A stretch of DNA of 64,000 nucleotides from JAFTYO01 sp045644765 (GTDB taxonomy: Bacteria > Pseudomonadota > Alphaproteobacteria > RF32 > CAG-239), in assembly GCA_045644765.1 (NCBI GenBank), contig JAZRHM010000033.1, positions 1 to 64,000 on the forward strand, read 5' to 3'. The notes beneath the pieces were generated by a model. It searched no databases. It saw only the letters and a program-made list of their open reading frames with translations, and had not been told where the DNA came from. The position numbers and the translations under genes were made by a program. This document shows positions 43,529-52,720 of the stretch, in pieces (position 1 is the first letter of the stretch; each line of letters begins with the position of its first letter).

Positions 43529-44242
43529 ATGAATGACAAAGAAGTTAAAGAAAAGCCTCACTATTTAGGTCATAGGATGCGCCTAAGAGAGAGATTCTTG
43601 AAAGATGAAGGTAAAAGTATGGCTGATTATGAGCTTCTGGAACTGCTTTTAACCATCGCTATTCCCAGAAGAGATGTGAAACAAAAAGCTAAAGATTTGC
43701 TCAATCATTTCGGCAGTTTCAACAAAGTAATTACAGCTTCTCAAAATTCTTTATCTTCTTATGGTTTATCGGAAAACGTTATTACTATTTTAAAAGTTAT
43801 TAAAGCATCAGCCATAAAACTATCTTGGCAAGAACTAAATGAGCAAAATGAACCTATACTCAGTAATTTTGATTATATGATTGATTATTGCCGAACTGCG
43901 ATGTCTTATTTAGATGTGGAGGAATTCAGAGTTATTTTTCTTGATGCTAAACTTAAAATAATAAAAGAAGAAACCATGCAAAGGGGAAGTGTCAATAGTG
44001 TTTCCGTTCATCCGAGAGAAGTATTAAAAGCCGCTATACAACATAATGCAACATCTGTTATCTTATTGCATAATCACCCAAGCGGGAAAACTCAGCCTTC
44101 AACAAAAGATTTGGAAGTAACAAAACAAATAATTGATGCATTAAAACCCGTAGATATTAATGTCAACGATCATATTATTATAACGCAAAACGGTTATTAT
44201 AGTTTTCTAGAAGAAGGTATACTTCACAGATTAAAAAAATAA
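43529..44242 (+). CDS. radC: RadC/JAB-domain protein (DUF2466)
   Basis: RadC-family proteins have an N-terminal helix-hairpin-helix-like part and a C-terminal JAMM metalloprotease-like fold. The name dates from a misassigned recombination phenotype; the true function is not established. This 237-residue member has the N-terminal HRMRLRERFLKDEG segment and the helix RRDVKQKAKDLLNHFGSF. The JAMM motif is VSVHPREVLKAAIQHNATSVILLHNHPSGKTQPS, with the HxHPSG core near 180-185. It follows map after two bases. Confidence 0.92.
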   Translation: MNDKEVKEKPHYLGHRMRLRERFLKDEGKSMADYELLELLLTIAIPRRDVKQKAKDLLNHFGSFNKVITASQNSLSSYGLSENVITILKVIKASAIKLSWQELNEQNEPILSNFDYMIDYCRTAMSYLDVEEFRVIFLDAKLKIIKEETMQRGSVNSVSVHPREVLKAAIQHNATSVILLHNHPSGKTQPSTKDLEVTKQIIDALKPVDINVNDHIIITQNGYYSFLEEGILHRLKK

Positions 44243-44256
44243 TGAGAGGTAAAGTT

Positions 44257-44775
44257 ATGAATAAGATTTCAAATATGATTGATTCGATTAATGATGATGT
44301 TTGCTTTCAAACTCAGGACAATAAAAGGTTTCGTCTGCGAGCTGCTGCTATTATCATTGAAGACAACTCTATATTATTTGCAACCAATAAGTCAGAAAAT
44401 TACTATTATTCTATCGGAGGAGCTATTAATCTTGGTGAAACAGCGGAAGATGCCGTTAAAAGAGAAGTTTTGGAAGAAACCGGAATTGCTTATGAGATTG
44501 ACAGACTTGCCTTTGTTCAAGAAAATTTTTTCAAACGCGATGACGGAATGCTAAAAGGATTGCACTGTCACGAAATTACTTTTTATTTCTTAATGAAGTC
44601 CAGAGGATCTAAAAATTTAAACAGTCATAGCAAAACATTAAACAACACTATTGACGAACAAATGGTATGGCTTGACATTGATAAACTTGATCAATATGAA
44701 GCTTATCCTATGTTTTTTAGAGATAAATTAAAAAATATAAAACCTTATGTTGAACATATTGTAACTAAACAATAG
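44257..44775 (+). CDS. Nudix hydrolase
   Basis: A 172-residue Nudix-fold pyrophosphatase. The 23-residue Nudix box matches exactly: Gly55, five residues, Glu61, seven residues, then Arg69-Glu-Val71 and Glu73-Glu74 with Gly76. Such enzymes cut nucleoside diphosphates linked to another moiety; the substrate is not readable. The N-terminal 25 residues are extra. ATG 44257 follows a GAGAGG site; an earlier ATG at 44242 overlaps the radC stop. It ends with TAG before a long perfect terminator. Confidence 0.9.
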   Translation: MNKISNMIDSINDDVCFQTQDNKRFRLRAAAIIIEDNSILFATNKSENYYYSIGGAINLGETAEDAVKREVLEETGIAYEIDRLAFVQENFFKRDDGMLKGLHCHEITFYFLMKSRGSKNLNSHSKTLNNTIDEQMVWLDIDKLDQYEAYPMFFRDKLKNIKPYVEHIVTKQ

Positions 44776-44777
44776 CC

Positions 44778-44820
44778 AACTAAAAAATAAACCACTGTTC
44801 AAGTGGTTTATTTTTTAGTT
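44778..44820. terminator. Bidirectional terminator, 19-bp perfect inverted repeat
   Basis: A perfect 19-bp inverted repeat (44778-44796 with 44802-44820) encloses a 5-base loop, with A/T-rich outer arms that supply the T-run in both directions. It serves the Nudix gene and the converging lipoprotein gene. Confidence 0.93.
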
Positions 44821-44830
44821 GATAAAAACT

Positions 44831-45625
44831 CTATCTAAAGAATACTTTACTTGGAATTGCAGTATCAAGAATTACATATTCAATCTTGCTGTGACCGGCA
44901 TTAATCACATTCAATCTGATATTGTTTATATCTATGAGATTATTATCAAGCGAAAACGCAAACTCATCAACCATTTCCGGCTCTCCCAAAGTTTTATATG
45001 TAAACACCATCTGATTATCTTTAATGCCATCATAAACAAGTTCATATCCATATAAAGTATCTGATACTTCTGTTCTGGTGCTAATTACGGGAGTCATCAC
45101 AACATCATTAGGTTCTAAATGGAACTGTGTATCTAAAATAACTATACGTCCACCTATCATCCTACCGATACGATTAAAAAATTTTCCTTCTTCATTTACG
45201 AGTAAAACATCTTTACTATTACCTTGACGAACAAGCATATATCTTACACCATCAAACTTTACTTCTCCAAACGCTTTAAATTCTGCATCTTTTTTGATAT
45301 GAACTGGAGAAAATGTAGAACTTAATATTGCATTTTTATTTACTTTCAAATTCTCAATACTGAAAAAGTCTGTTCTAAATGTTCGGCTTGAAGCCATAAC
45401 CTTTCCCGTTTTGGTAACAAGAACGACATCTTTCTCGATTTTCTCTTCTGTAATAGTTTTACTTTCTGATAAAAATTCTTCACCTGTTGCTCTATCATAA
45501 TTAAAGACTTTTTCTGTTTGCCATACTTTAAATGGTAAATTACGACTCGCAAAAAAATCGCCGGTATCTGATAAAGAACATGCACCAAGCAATAAAACTG
45601 ATAGTATTGATGTAATTTTTTTCAT
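44831..45625 (-). CDS. Uncharacterised lipoprotein, 264 aa
   Basis: The protein has a lipoprotein signal: MKKITSILSVLLLGACSL, with Cys16 in LGAC as the lipidation site. The rest (about 250 residues) is rich in short beta-strand-like segments with no motif I recognise, for example the repeats of V-x-x-T-x-T around 70-85. No catalytic triad or metal site is obvious. It is alone on the minus strand, bounded by a terminator and the divergent prmA promoter region. I cannot assign a function. Confidence 0.75.
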   Translation of the reverse strand: MKKITSILSVLLLGACSLSDTGDFFASRNLPFKVWQTEKVFNYDRATGEEFLSESKTITEEKIEKDVVLVTKTGKVMASSRTFRTDFFSIENLKVNKNAILSSTFSPVHIKKDAEFKAFGEVKFDGVRYMLVRQGNSKDVLLVNEEGKFFNRIGRMIGGRIVILDTQFHLEPNDVVMTPVISTRTEVSDTLYGYELVYDGIKDNQMVFTYKTLGEPEMVDEFAFSLDNNLIDINNIRLNVINAGHSKIEYVILDTAIPSKVFFR

Positions 45626-45717
45626 GTGACTAATCTCTTTAATTGATGTTTAAACATTATTTATGTATAAACTATAAATCAGATTTAGTAAATAAAAAGA
45701 TAACAAACGAGAAAAAT

Positions 45718-46596
45718 ATGAACAATAATTTATCAAGCTGCACAATTATCACTTTTGAACCTTTAGAGATTATACCTGAGGATTTAGTGTTTTTTTTAGA
45801 TGAATATTTTGATGTAACTGCGTGCAATTATACAGATGATGGGAAAGAAGAATATGTAGGATATGCAGGAATTGATTTTGATGAACATAATTTTGTTAAT
45901 GCTGCCCAAACCTTGAATTTAACATTGCCACGTTATAAAATAGAAGTTTTAAAAAACAAGAATTGGCTAACAGAGAATGTTATAAAATTTGATCCCATTG
46001 AAACTGATGACTTTTTAATTTACGGAGTACATGAAAAAGAAACTCCTGCAACAAACAAACCGGCAATCAAAATATACGCAGCTACAGCTTTCGGTTCCGG
46101 ACATCAAACTACTAAATCTTGTTTAAATGCTATAAGCGATTTGAATAAAATGGGAGTAAAGCACCAAAATATTTTAGACATGGGAACAGGTTCCGGAATT
46201 TTGGCTTTAGCTTGTGCTAAAATATGGCAACAAGATAAATCAATTATCACTGCCGTAGATATTGATGACGAATCAGTAAGAGTTACTACGCAAAATGCTT
46301 TTGATAACAATTTGGAACAATTTTTAAACGTAGCACAAAGTGATGGTTACAGCTCTGAAATTGTACATAATAATGCACCTTATGACATTATTTTATCTAA
46401 CATATTAGCGCGACCTTTAATAGAGATGGCTCCTTCTTTATATGCTCATCTTAAAACCGGTGGATATTGTGTTATATCAGGTTTTGTTGATGATCAGGTT
46501 GATTGGGTTCTGAAATCTCATGAGCAACAAGGTTTAAAGTTAATTAAAGCCTACAATATTGACAATTGGCATGCTCTTTTATTGGAGAAAATATAA
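45718..46596 (+). CDS. prmA: Ribosomal protein L11 methyltransferase
   Basis: PrmA trimethylates ribosomal protein L11. The SAM-dependent domain carries ILDMGTGSGILALACAK at about 151-167, DIILSNILARPLIEMAP (N-I-L-A-R-P, the post-motif characteristic of PrmA) and the final GGYCVISGFVDDQ. The N-terminal about 100 residues form the substrate-recognition domain. ATG 45718 has a modest GAG site; an open frame extends to 45643. Length is 292 aa. Its TAA overlaps the next ATG, so pepP is coupled to it. Confidence 0.93.
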   Translation: MNNNLSSCTIITFEPLEIIPEDLVFFLDEYFDVTACNYTDDGKEEYVGYAGIDFDEHNFVNAAQTLNLTLPRYKIEVLKNKNWLTENVIKFDPIETDDFLIYGVHEKETPATNKPAIKIYAATAFGSGHQTTKSCLNAISDLNKMGVKHQNILDMGTGSGILALACAKIWQQDKSIITAVDIDDESVRVTTQNAFDNNLEQFLNVAQSDGYSSEIVHNNAPYDIILSNILARPLIEMAPSLYAHLKTGGYCVISGFVDDQVDWVLKSHEQQGLKLIKAYNIDNWHALLLEKI

Positions 46597-48272
46597 TGAA
46601 TTTAAGAAATTTTCAACAACAGCTTAAATCTGACAATATCGAAGCATTTTTGGTAACCAGAAACAATATGTATCTTAATCAAGATGTTAAAGAGGACGAA
46701 AATCAGCTTTTAAAACTTAGCGGATTTAGCGGTTCGCAAGGATATATGATTGTTACTCAAAAAAAGGCATGGCTTTTGGTAGATAGCAGATATTCGATTC
46801 AGGCACGCATCGAAACCAATGAAAAAGAAACCGAAGTTATTGATATTAAATCTTTTTTTCCGGCAATTATTGCTTTGCTTAAAAATCAAAATATCAAAAC
46901 CCTTACTTGTAACCCTTGGTGTATAAGCGTGTATGATTGGGAAAATTTTGCAAAAAAAGGGATAAATTTGGTTGCAAATGAAAATATTCTTCAAAATGTG
47001 GTTATAAGAAATAATAACATTTTCGAACATAAAATACAGTTTACCGGAAAAAGCAGTCATGATAAATGTTTACAAGTTGCCAACGCTTTATCTGAAAAAT
47101 ATGGGGCAATGCTTATAACTTCGGCTGATGAAATCTCTTGGATTGCCAATTTACGTTCCGGAGATTTAGAACACTCTCCTGTGTTAAGAGCTTATGGACT
47201 TTTATCAAAACAAGGTGTTTTGACTATTTTTGCCGATAATTGTAACTATAGCAATATCCGACCTCTCTCAGAACTTAAAGACGAACTGTTAAAATATATC
47301 GGGCAAACCATATTAATTGAAAGAAATTTTACACCACAAAAAATATTGAGTCTGATACCTGAAGGAGTAAAAACCGACACTCGCGGGCAAAATCCTTTAA
47401 CACCGTTTAAACTGATGAAAAACGACATTGAAATTAACGGTTTCAAAAAAGCTCATATACGAGATGGTATTGCCATGGTCAAGTTTTTGCATTGGTTTGA
47501 ACATAATTATAAAGGAAAAACCGAAATTGATATTGTAAAAAAATTAAAAGAATTTCGCACACAAGACAATATGTTTTTTGCAGATAGTTTTTCAACGATT
47601 GCGGCCAGTGGTAAAAATGCAGCTATTGTACATTATAATCCCAAGGAAAATTGCTCTTCCGTCATACAAGAAGATACCGTATTACTCATTGATAGCGGCG
47701 CACATTATTATGATGGGACAACCGATGTTACAAGGACCATCGCAGTCGGAAACCCGTCAGATGAAATAAAAAATGCATTTACACAGGTTTTAAAAGCGCA
47801 TATTGCTTTATCTTCTTTAACCTTTCCAAAGGATACGCCTGCTTATGCTCTAGATGCCATCTGTCGTTCAGAACTTTGGAAATCTTATAAAAATTACGGA
47901 CACGGAACAGGTCATAGTGTCGGTCATTTTTTAAATGTTCACGAATCACCTTTCGGTTTAAGCCCTTATAACAGTAAGTTTGCTGAAGAAAATTACATAA
48001 CTTCTATAGAACCCGGATACTATAAAGAAAATGAATATGGTATACGTATTGAAAATATGGTATATCTGGAACAAACAAACAATTTGGATTTTTTAAAATT
48101 TAAGAACCTAACCTTTGTGCCTATTGATAAGCGTTTAATTAATGCTTATCTCTTGAGTAGCGAGGAGCAAAACTGGCTAAACAATTATCATAAAGAGGTT
48201 GTAGATTGTTTAGCTCCATATTTGGATAAAGCATTGAGTGATTGGCTTAAAGACATTTGTTCCCCGCTGTAA
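46596..48272 (+). CDS. pepP: Xaa-Pro aminopeptidase, M24B family
   Basis: A 558-residue metallopeptidase of the pita-bread fold that removes an N-terminal residue before proline. Two creatinase-like N-terminal domains (about 1-300) precede the peptidase domain. Metal residues appear in LLIDSGAHYYDGTTDVTRTI (two Asp), GHGTGHSVGHFLNVHE (His), and the glutamates of TSIEPGYYKENEYGIRIENM. GGAGAAA precedes ATG 46596. It is larger than the about 440-residue E. coli PepP and resembles the three-domain X-Pro aminopeptidases of eukaryotes and many alphaproteobacteria. Confidence 0.93.
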   Translation: MNLRNFQQQLKSDNIEAFLVTRNNMYLNQDVKEDENQLLKLSGFSGSQGYMIVTQKKAWLLVDSRYSIQARIETNEKETEVIDIKSFFPAIIALLKNQNIKTLTCNPWCISVYDWENFAKKGINLVANENILQNVVIRNNNIFEHKIQFTGKSSHDKCLQVANALSEKYGAMLITSADEISWIANLRSGDLEHSPVLRAYGLLSKQGVLTIFADNCNYSNIRPLSELKDELLKYIGQTILIERNFTPQKILSLIPEGVKTDTRGQNPLTPFKLMKNDIEINGFKKAHIRDGIAMVKFLHWFEHNYKGKTEIDIVKKLKEFRTQDNMFFADSFSTIAASGKNAAIVHYNPKENCSSVIQEDTVLLIDSGAHYYDGTTDVTRTIAVGNPSDEIKNAFTQVLKAHIALSSLTFPKDTPAYALDAICRSELWKSYKNYGHGTGHSVGHFLNVHESPFGLSPYNSKFAEENYITSIEPGYYKENEYGIRIENMVYLEQTNNLDFLKFKNLTFVPIDKRLINAYLLSSEEQNWLNNYHKEVVDCLAPYLDKALSDWLKDICSPL

Positions 48273-48290
48273 ATTTTACAAGGAGAAAAA

Positions 48291-48752
48291 ATGAAAAAGT
48301 TATTATTTTCCATTGCGGTTTTGACCGTAATGATTTATCCGGTATACTCAAAATTAGCATTTAACGAAGCTGACTATCCTTTAAGCCAACCTTTGCAAGA
48401 ATATTTTTCTGCAGAAGATCAAAACTACAATAAATCTATTATTTATATTTTCTTTAACAACGACCAAGATTGTTATCAATGTCCTCAAGCTGTAGAAGTT
48501 ACCGAACAAGTCTATAATCAATACTATAACAACAAATATTCAATGTTTGTTATTAATTACGCTGAAGATAATGAGTATGATTTTGCTACAGCATATAAAC
48601 TAAACGCTCCTCTTGCCATCGTATTGGTTAAAATTGAAAACGGCAACACTGTTGGTTATCAAAAAATCAGCAATCCGCAAAATATGCTATCTTTAGGTGA
48701 AGATTATATTACATATTTAAGACAACAAATCGACAGCTATTTAGGATCATAA
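48291..48752 (+). CDS. Uncharacterised periplasmic protein with a CxxC motif
   Basis: A 153-residue protein with a signal peptide (MKKLLFSIAVLTVMIYPVYS, cleavage about 20). The mature part has one CYQCP motif (about 62-66) following a strand IIYIFFNNDQ, then a helix, a strand MFVINYAE, and a strand LAIVLVKI, an order reminiscent of a thioredoxin fold with CxxC at the start of helix 1. The fold is an inference. I cannot assign a partner. It follows pepP by 18 bases with an AAGGAGA ribosome site and ends at a bidirectional terminator. Confidence 0.7.
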   Translation: MKKLLFSIAVLTVMIYPVYSKLAFNEADYPLSQPLQEYFSAEDQNYNKSIIYIFFNNDQDCYQCPQAVEVTEQVYNQYYNNKYSMFVINYAEDNEYDFATAYKLNAPLAIVLVKIENGNTVGYQKISNPQNMLSLGEDYITYLRQQIDSYLGS

Positions 48753-48780
48753 AAAAAGGCTCTTTGGTAAGAGCCTTTTT
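48753..48780. terminator. Bidirectional terminator
   Basis: A 12-bp perfect inverted repeat (48753-48764 with 48769-48780) with a 4-base loop TGGT and A/T ends, between converging genes. Confidence 0.92.
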
Positions 48781-48786
48781 GTCAGA

Positions 48787-49890
48787 TTAATATTCGGTAA
48801 TAACACGTAAAAGCAGAGTATTGCTTCTTTTCTTTGCAGCACGATGACCATTTGCTTTATTTTCCCAAGTATATTCATTATCGCGTGGTGTTGATGACCA
48901 ATAATAATCACTTGATAATGGCTCCGCAACATCACTTTTACTTGCTAATGTTTCCAATGCAGAATTAACGGCAGCATATACATCACCGGTATGACCACTC
49001 GTACCTTGATCAGAAATTTGTCCTGTAATAGATTTATTAAATCCAATCAAATCTGTTAACTCACCAATTGCGGGAATCCACCAATGTTTAGGACCAAAAT
49101 CAGGGCTTGTAAGCAATGAAGAATCAGGATAAAAGTCCATAGCAGCTTTAGCCGCAACAGAAACACAATATCCGGCCCAATTTTTTGTTCCCTCATTGTG
49201 TTCACAAGCAGCTAATCTTTTTTCTGACATTGTCTGCGTGTTTTTATAACCATCGTCATATGCTTCACCTGAATGATCTCTCAAATCTTTAGCAAGCTCA
49301 CCTGAACCTGCCATATAATATTTTAACCCTTCTGCTTCTAAATCTACATTTGTAAGGCCCATAATAACCTTCTTAGTAGATTGACCATAAGGATTTGTAG
49401 GATCAAACGAGTTACCGTTAAATGTTAAGTCTTTCAAATTGACAATTTTTCCGGATGATCCTTTCTCATCTGCTAACCAAAAGACAATACCAACCGGTAT
49501 TTTAGCCGTATTAGCAGGATCATAAAGACTTGCATCAGAACAAGTATTATCGGAATAATAAACATACCCGATACGACAACTTTTTGTATCAGAATCTAAA
49601 GATGCGCATAAGGTGTAATCTTTATCGCTCGGACACTTGATTATAGTACCACACCAATCTACTTTAGAATCTTTAGTAAAACCTATTTGAGCACAATCAG
49701 TATTTTGAGCAACCACACATTTTTTATAGCTTATATCAAAAGGGCAACGTATGTATCCATCTGACGGACAATCCGGAGAATCTTGAGTAGAAAAACCTAA
49801 AGATGCACAGCTTGGAACATCTGCACAATCAATTGCAGAATTTGCAGTTAAAGGAATTAATAACAACAATAAAGATAACACATACTTCAT
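48787..49890 (-). CDS. Secreted cysteine-rich protein with DUF1566-like C-terminal domain
   Basis: A signal peptide (MKYVLSLLLLLIPLTANSA) is followed by a cysteine-rich N-terminal region of about 100 residues with a repeat: C-A-x-x-G-F, a cysteine near 12-13 residues later, then I-x-C-P-x-D and a final C. Copies span Cys28-Cys58 and Cys66-Cys95, with a partial third at Cys105-Cys117. From about 130 the protein changes to a DUF1566-like domain: HWWIPAIGELTDLI, YYWSSTP and LLLRVITEY are the pattern of these secreted or surface proteins. Length is 367 aa. It shares its N-terminal module with the next gene. The function is unknown. Confidence 0.75.
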   Translation of the reverse strand: MKYVLSLLLLLIPLTANSAIDCADVPSCASLGFSTQDSPDCPSDGYIRCPFDISYKKCVVAQNTDCAQIGFTKDSKVDWCGTIIKCPSDKDYTLCASLDSDTKSCRIGYVYYSDNTCSDASLYDPANTAKIPVGIVFWLADEKGSSGKIVNLKDLTFNGNSFDPTNPYGQSTKKVIMGLTNVDLEAEGLKYYMAGSGELAKDLRDHSGEAYDDGYKNTQTMSEKRLAACEHNEGTKNWAGYCVSVAAKAAMDFYPDSSLLTSPDFGPKHWWIPAIGELTDLIGFNKSITGQISDQGTSGHTGDVYAAVNSALETLASKSDVAEPLSSDYYWSSTPRDNEYTWENKANGHRAAKKRSNTLLLRVITEY

Positions 49891-49903
49891 AATTTTTTCC
49901 TTT

Positions 49904-50347
49904 CTAATTTAAACAACGAACCTTTGATAAATCTGCCGGACAGATTATATATTCCGTACAATCGCTACTGCTATGAATATACCCTATTGTTTCACAAAAT
50001 TCCGGATTACGCACAAGTTGTAACAGCTGTCCGCCCCAACATGTATTATAATCAACCTGACTATTTATACACTCAACGGAACAATCATAACATGTTAAAC
50101 CCTTATATTCTATTTCTTCGCAATCATAATCTGAAGGTTTATTATCAGCTGTATAATATTTGCCATCTTTACATTCCCATTCTGCACAATGCCATAGTGT
50201 TGGCTCATATTGACACGCCACACCACCGTAAGGGCAATAAGACTCTGTGTATCCGAGTTCTGCACATTTTAGTGTGTTGTTATCAACACACAGCTCTGCT
50301 TGCACTGAATATGGTATCAGTAAAAGAAGCCCTACAACTAACCACAT
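49904..50347 (-). CDS. Secreted cysteine-rich protein, 147 aa
   Basis: From the ATG at 50347, preceded by AAGGAG, the protein has a short signal peptide (MWLVVGLLLLIPYSVQA) and 15 cysteines in about 130 mature residues. Two blocks match the cysteine module of the neighbouring gene: CAELGY with cysteines at 28, 38, 45 and 54, and CETIGY with cysteines at 118, 130, 136 and 145 (the latter including IICPADLSKVRC). The middle stretch has irregular cysteines. The open frame extends back to 50416 but without a ribosome site. The cysteines suggest disulfides in the periplasm or on the surface. Confidence 0.72.
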   Translation of the reverse strand: MWLVVGLLLLIPYSVQAELCVDNNTLKCAELGYTESYCPYGGVACQYEPTLWHCAEWECKDGKYYTADNKPSDYDCEEIEYKGLTCYDCSVECINSQVDYNTCWGGQLLQLVRNPEFCETIGYIHSSSDCTEYIICPADLSKVRCLN

Positions 50348-50429
50348 AAAACTTACTCCTTTTTTATCAAAAAGTTCTATATGGTTCAGTGTATCAAAAA
50401 ATGTTCTTTTTTTCAACCTAAAAATATCC

Positions 50430-50861
50430 TCAAATATAATTTTTCATTTTTTCTACTAATTCAGCCGGCATACGCATAGGTCTGCGTTTTTCCAAATTTA
50501 CATATACTGCTTTTACTTTAACTTCCACCAAGATATCATCATTACGTTTTATCTGTTGTAAAAGTGTTACCGTTGCGCCTGTTTGTTCAATGGTTTCGCA
50601 ACTTACAGTCAATAAATCGTCCAAAACTGCCGGAGACCTGTAATCTGCTTCAACATGTCTTACCATAAAGGCAAATCTGTCTTTTTCTAAAATTTCTTGC
50701 TGATTACCAACCCCTATATAGCGTAAAAATTCTGTTCTGGCCCGTTCTGCAAATTTTAAGTAGTTTGCATAATACACAACACCACCGGCATCTGTATCTT
50801 CATAATATACACGAACGGGCAAAACAAACTTTCCTTTTGTATCATCAAACTCACAATTCAT
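50430..50861 (-). CDS. ybgC: YbgC-family acyl-CoA thioesterase
   Basis: YbgC is a hotdog-fold thioesterase associated with the Tol-Pal system. The motif VYYEDTDAGGVVYYANYLKFAERART is the family hallmark, with the catalytic Asp in DTDAGG. The C-terminal segment RRPMRMPAELVEKM matches. Length from ATG 50861 is 143 aa. It overlaps the ruvB end by 11 bases. In many proteobacteria tolQ follows ybgC, but here two unrelated cysteine-rich genes do instead. Confidence 0.93.
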   Translation of the reverse strand: MNCEFDDTKGKFVLPVRVYYEDTDAGGVVYYANYLKFAERARTEFLRYIGVGNQQEILEKDRFAFMVRHVEADYRSPAVLDDLLTVSCETIEQTGATVTLLQQIKRNDDILVEVKVKAVYVNLEKRRPMRMPAELVEKMKNYI

Positions 50862-51924
50862 CTTTTTGGCTTTCAATATTAGTTAACAAATCAAACTGGG
50901 TATTGTCTTTTTTGATTTTGGGTTTAGAAATTCCCATATATTGGCAACCCAAATCAGATATTATACGTCCTCTTGGCGTTCTTTGAATAAAACCGAGTTT
51001 TAATAAAAACGGCTCAACAACTTCTTCTATAGTGTCCCGTTCTTCCGACAGAGCTGCCGCCAATGTATCTGCTCCGACAGGTCCTCCACCATAATTTACG
51101 GCTATGCAGTTTAGGTATCTTCTGTCAAAATTATCAAGACCGAAATTATCAACATCTAAGCGTTGCAAAGCCATATCGGCAAGTTTATTATCAATTTCAT
51201 TTCCCCCTGAAACAGCACCAAAGTCACGTACGCGACGCAAAAGACGTCCAGCCACACGAGGTGTTCCTCTTGAACGTTTTGCAATTTCAAGAGCTCCGTT
51301 TTCAGAAATAGGCATTCCTAAGATTGATGCTCCTCTTAATACAATTTGTTTCAGTTCATCATGATTATAAAAATCAAGCCTTAGAGGAATGCCGAATCGC
51401 TCACGTAATGGGGTCGATAAAAGTCCTGAGCGAGTCGTAGCACCGACTAAAGTAAACGGTTGCAAATCTATCCTGACAGAACGAGCCGAAGGGCCCTCCC
51501 CGATAATTAAATCTAGCTGAAAATCTTCCATAGCCGAATATAAAACTTCTTCAATTGCCGGATTCAAACGATGAATTTCATCAATAAACAAAACATCATT
51601 AGGTTCTAAATTAGTAAGTATTGCTGCCAAATCTCCCGATTTTGTAATCATTGGTGCTGAAGTTGCTTTAAAACCGACACCAAGCTCTTTTGCCACAATT
51701 GAAGCTAGTGTTGTTTTTCCAAGCCCCGGAGGACCAAAAAGTAAAACATGATCCAGAGCCTCATTTCTTTGTTTTGCGGCATCAATAAACACTTTCAAAT
51801 TTTGACAAGCTAAAGTCTGTCCAACAAAATCTGCCAAACATTGCGGTCTGGTATTTAGCGGCACATTGATAGAATTTTTTTCATCATCTGCCAACGGATA
51901 TGGGCTTACAATTCTTTCTTCCAT
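50851..51924 (-). CDS. ruvB: Holliday junction branch-migration helicase RuvB
   Basis: The AAA+ motor of RuvABC. Walker A GPPGLGKT lies at 64-71, Walker B and the adjacent DEIHRL motif near 115, and the sensor GATTRSGLLSTPLRERFGIPLRLDF is typical. The C-terminal winged-helix segment FLLKLGFIQRTPRGRI is present. Length is 357 aa. Three bases separate it from ruvA. ruvC is not within view. Confidence 0.97.
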   Translation of the reverse strand: MEERIVSPYPLADDEKNSINVPLNTRPQCLADFVGQTLACQNLKVFIDAAKQRNEALDHVLLFGPPGLGKTTLASIVAKELGVGFKATSAPMITKSGDLAAILTNLEPNDVLFIDEIHRLNPAIEEVLYSAMEDFQLDLIIGEGPSARSVRIDLQPFTLVGATTRSGLLSTPLRERFGIPLRLDFYNHDELKQIVLRGASILGMPISENGALEIAKRSRGTPRVAGRLLRRVRDFGAVSGGNEIDNKLADMALQRLDVDNFGLDNFDRRYLNCIAVNYGGGPVGADTLAAALSEERDTIEEVVEPFLLKLGFIQRTPRGRIISDLGCQYMGISKPKIKKDNTQFDLLTNIESQKDEL

Positions 51925-51927
51925 TTT

Positions 51928-52566
51928 TTAAAAATCCTTTCCGGCAAATTCTTTTAACGACAACCTTATAAGTTCTGATATTGATTTATCTTTGTTTGCC
52001 TCATAAATTTTTACCACGGTTTTATAAGCCTCCAAACGCTGATATCCTAAATTTACCAGAGCTGAAATAACATCTTCCATCGCACCTGTATCTGCAACAA
52101 CCTGTATGGGCTCGGGAACTTGCTCCGACAAAGACAAATCAGCAATACTTACTTCCCCTATCGGCACTGTAACAATTTTATCTTTAAGCTCCGTAACCAA
52201 ACGAGCAGCCAACTTCGGACCAACACCATTTGCTCTTAAAAACGAGCTTTTATCCTGAGCCGAAACTGCTTGGGCCAATTGGGAAGGAGTTAATGCTGAT
52301 AAAATACTTAAACAAACTTTTGCTCCAACACCTTGAACTTTAGTAAGCGTATTAAACCACTCCTTTTCCCATGCATCATAAAAACCAAACAAAGAAATAC
52401 TATCTTCACGAACAACCGTTTCTATCAACAAAGAAACTTCCAATCCTTTATTAAGTCGCGCCAAAGTTTTTGAAGATGACCACACTAAATAACCGACGCC
52501 ATGAACATCTATAATGCAATTATCTTCAAATATACTATCAACAATACCTTTAAGTTTTGCTATCAT
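51928..52566 (-). CDS. ruvA: Holliday junction-binding protein RuvA
   Basis: The tetrameric protein that holds the Holliday junction for RuvB. The 212-residue protein has the N-terminal OB-fold (IAKLKGIVDSIFEDNCIIDVHGVGYLV), the helix-hairpin-helix pairs KVQGVGAKVCLSILS and ANGVGPKLAARLVTELKDKI, and the C-terminal RuvB-binding domain (SALVNLGYQRLEAYKTVVK). It is co-transcribed with ruvB and ybgC and is divergent from the porin gene. Confidence 0.96.
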   Translation of the reverse strand: MIAKLKGIVDSIFEDNCIIDVHGVGYLVWSSSKTLARLNKGLEVSLLIETVVREDSISLFGFYDAWEKEWFNTLTKVQGVGAKVCLSILSALTPSQLAQAVSAQDKSSFLRANGVGPKLAARLVTELKDKIVTVPIGEVSIADLSLSEQVPEPIQVVADTGAMEDVISALVNLGYQRLEAYKTVVKIYEANKDKSISELIRLSLKEFAGKDF

Positions 52567-52720
52567 TTATTAATCCTAAAAAAACATTTTTTATTACTGT
52601 ATATGAGTTTACCTTACCTTACAAGTCTTTTTATTAATCTTTGCAAAGTTTTAAGCAAACCCTTTTTTTTGTTTTTTTTAATATTACATATTAGAAAAAT
52701 TTTATTTTAAAGGAGGAAAA

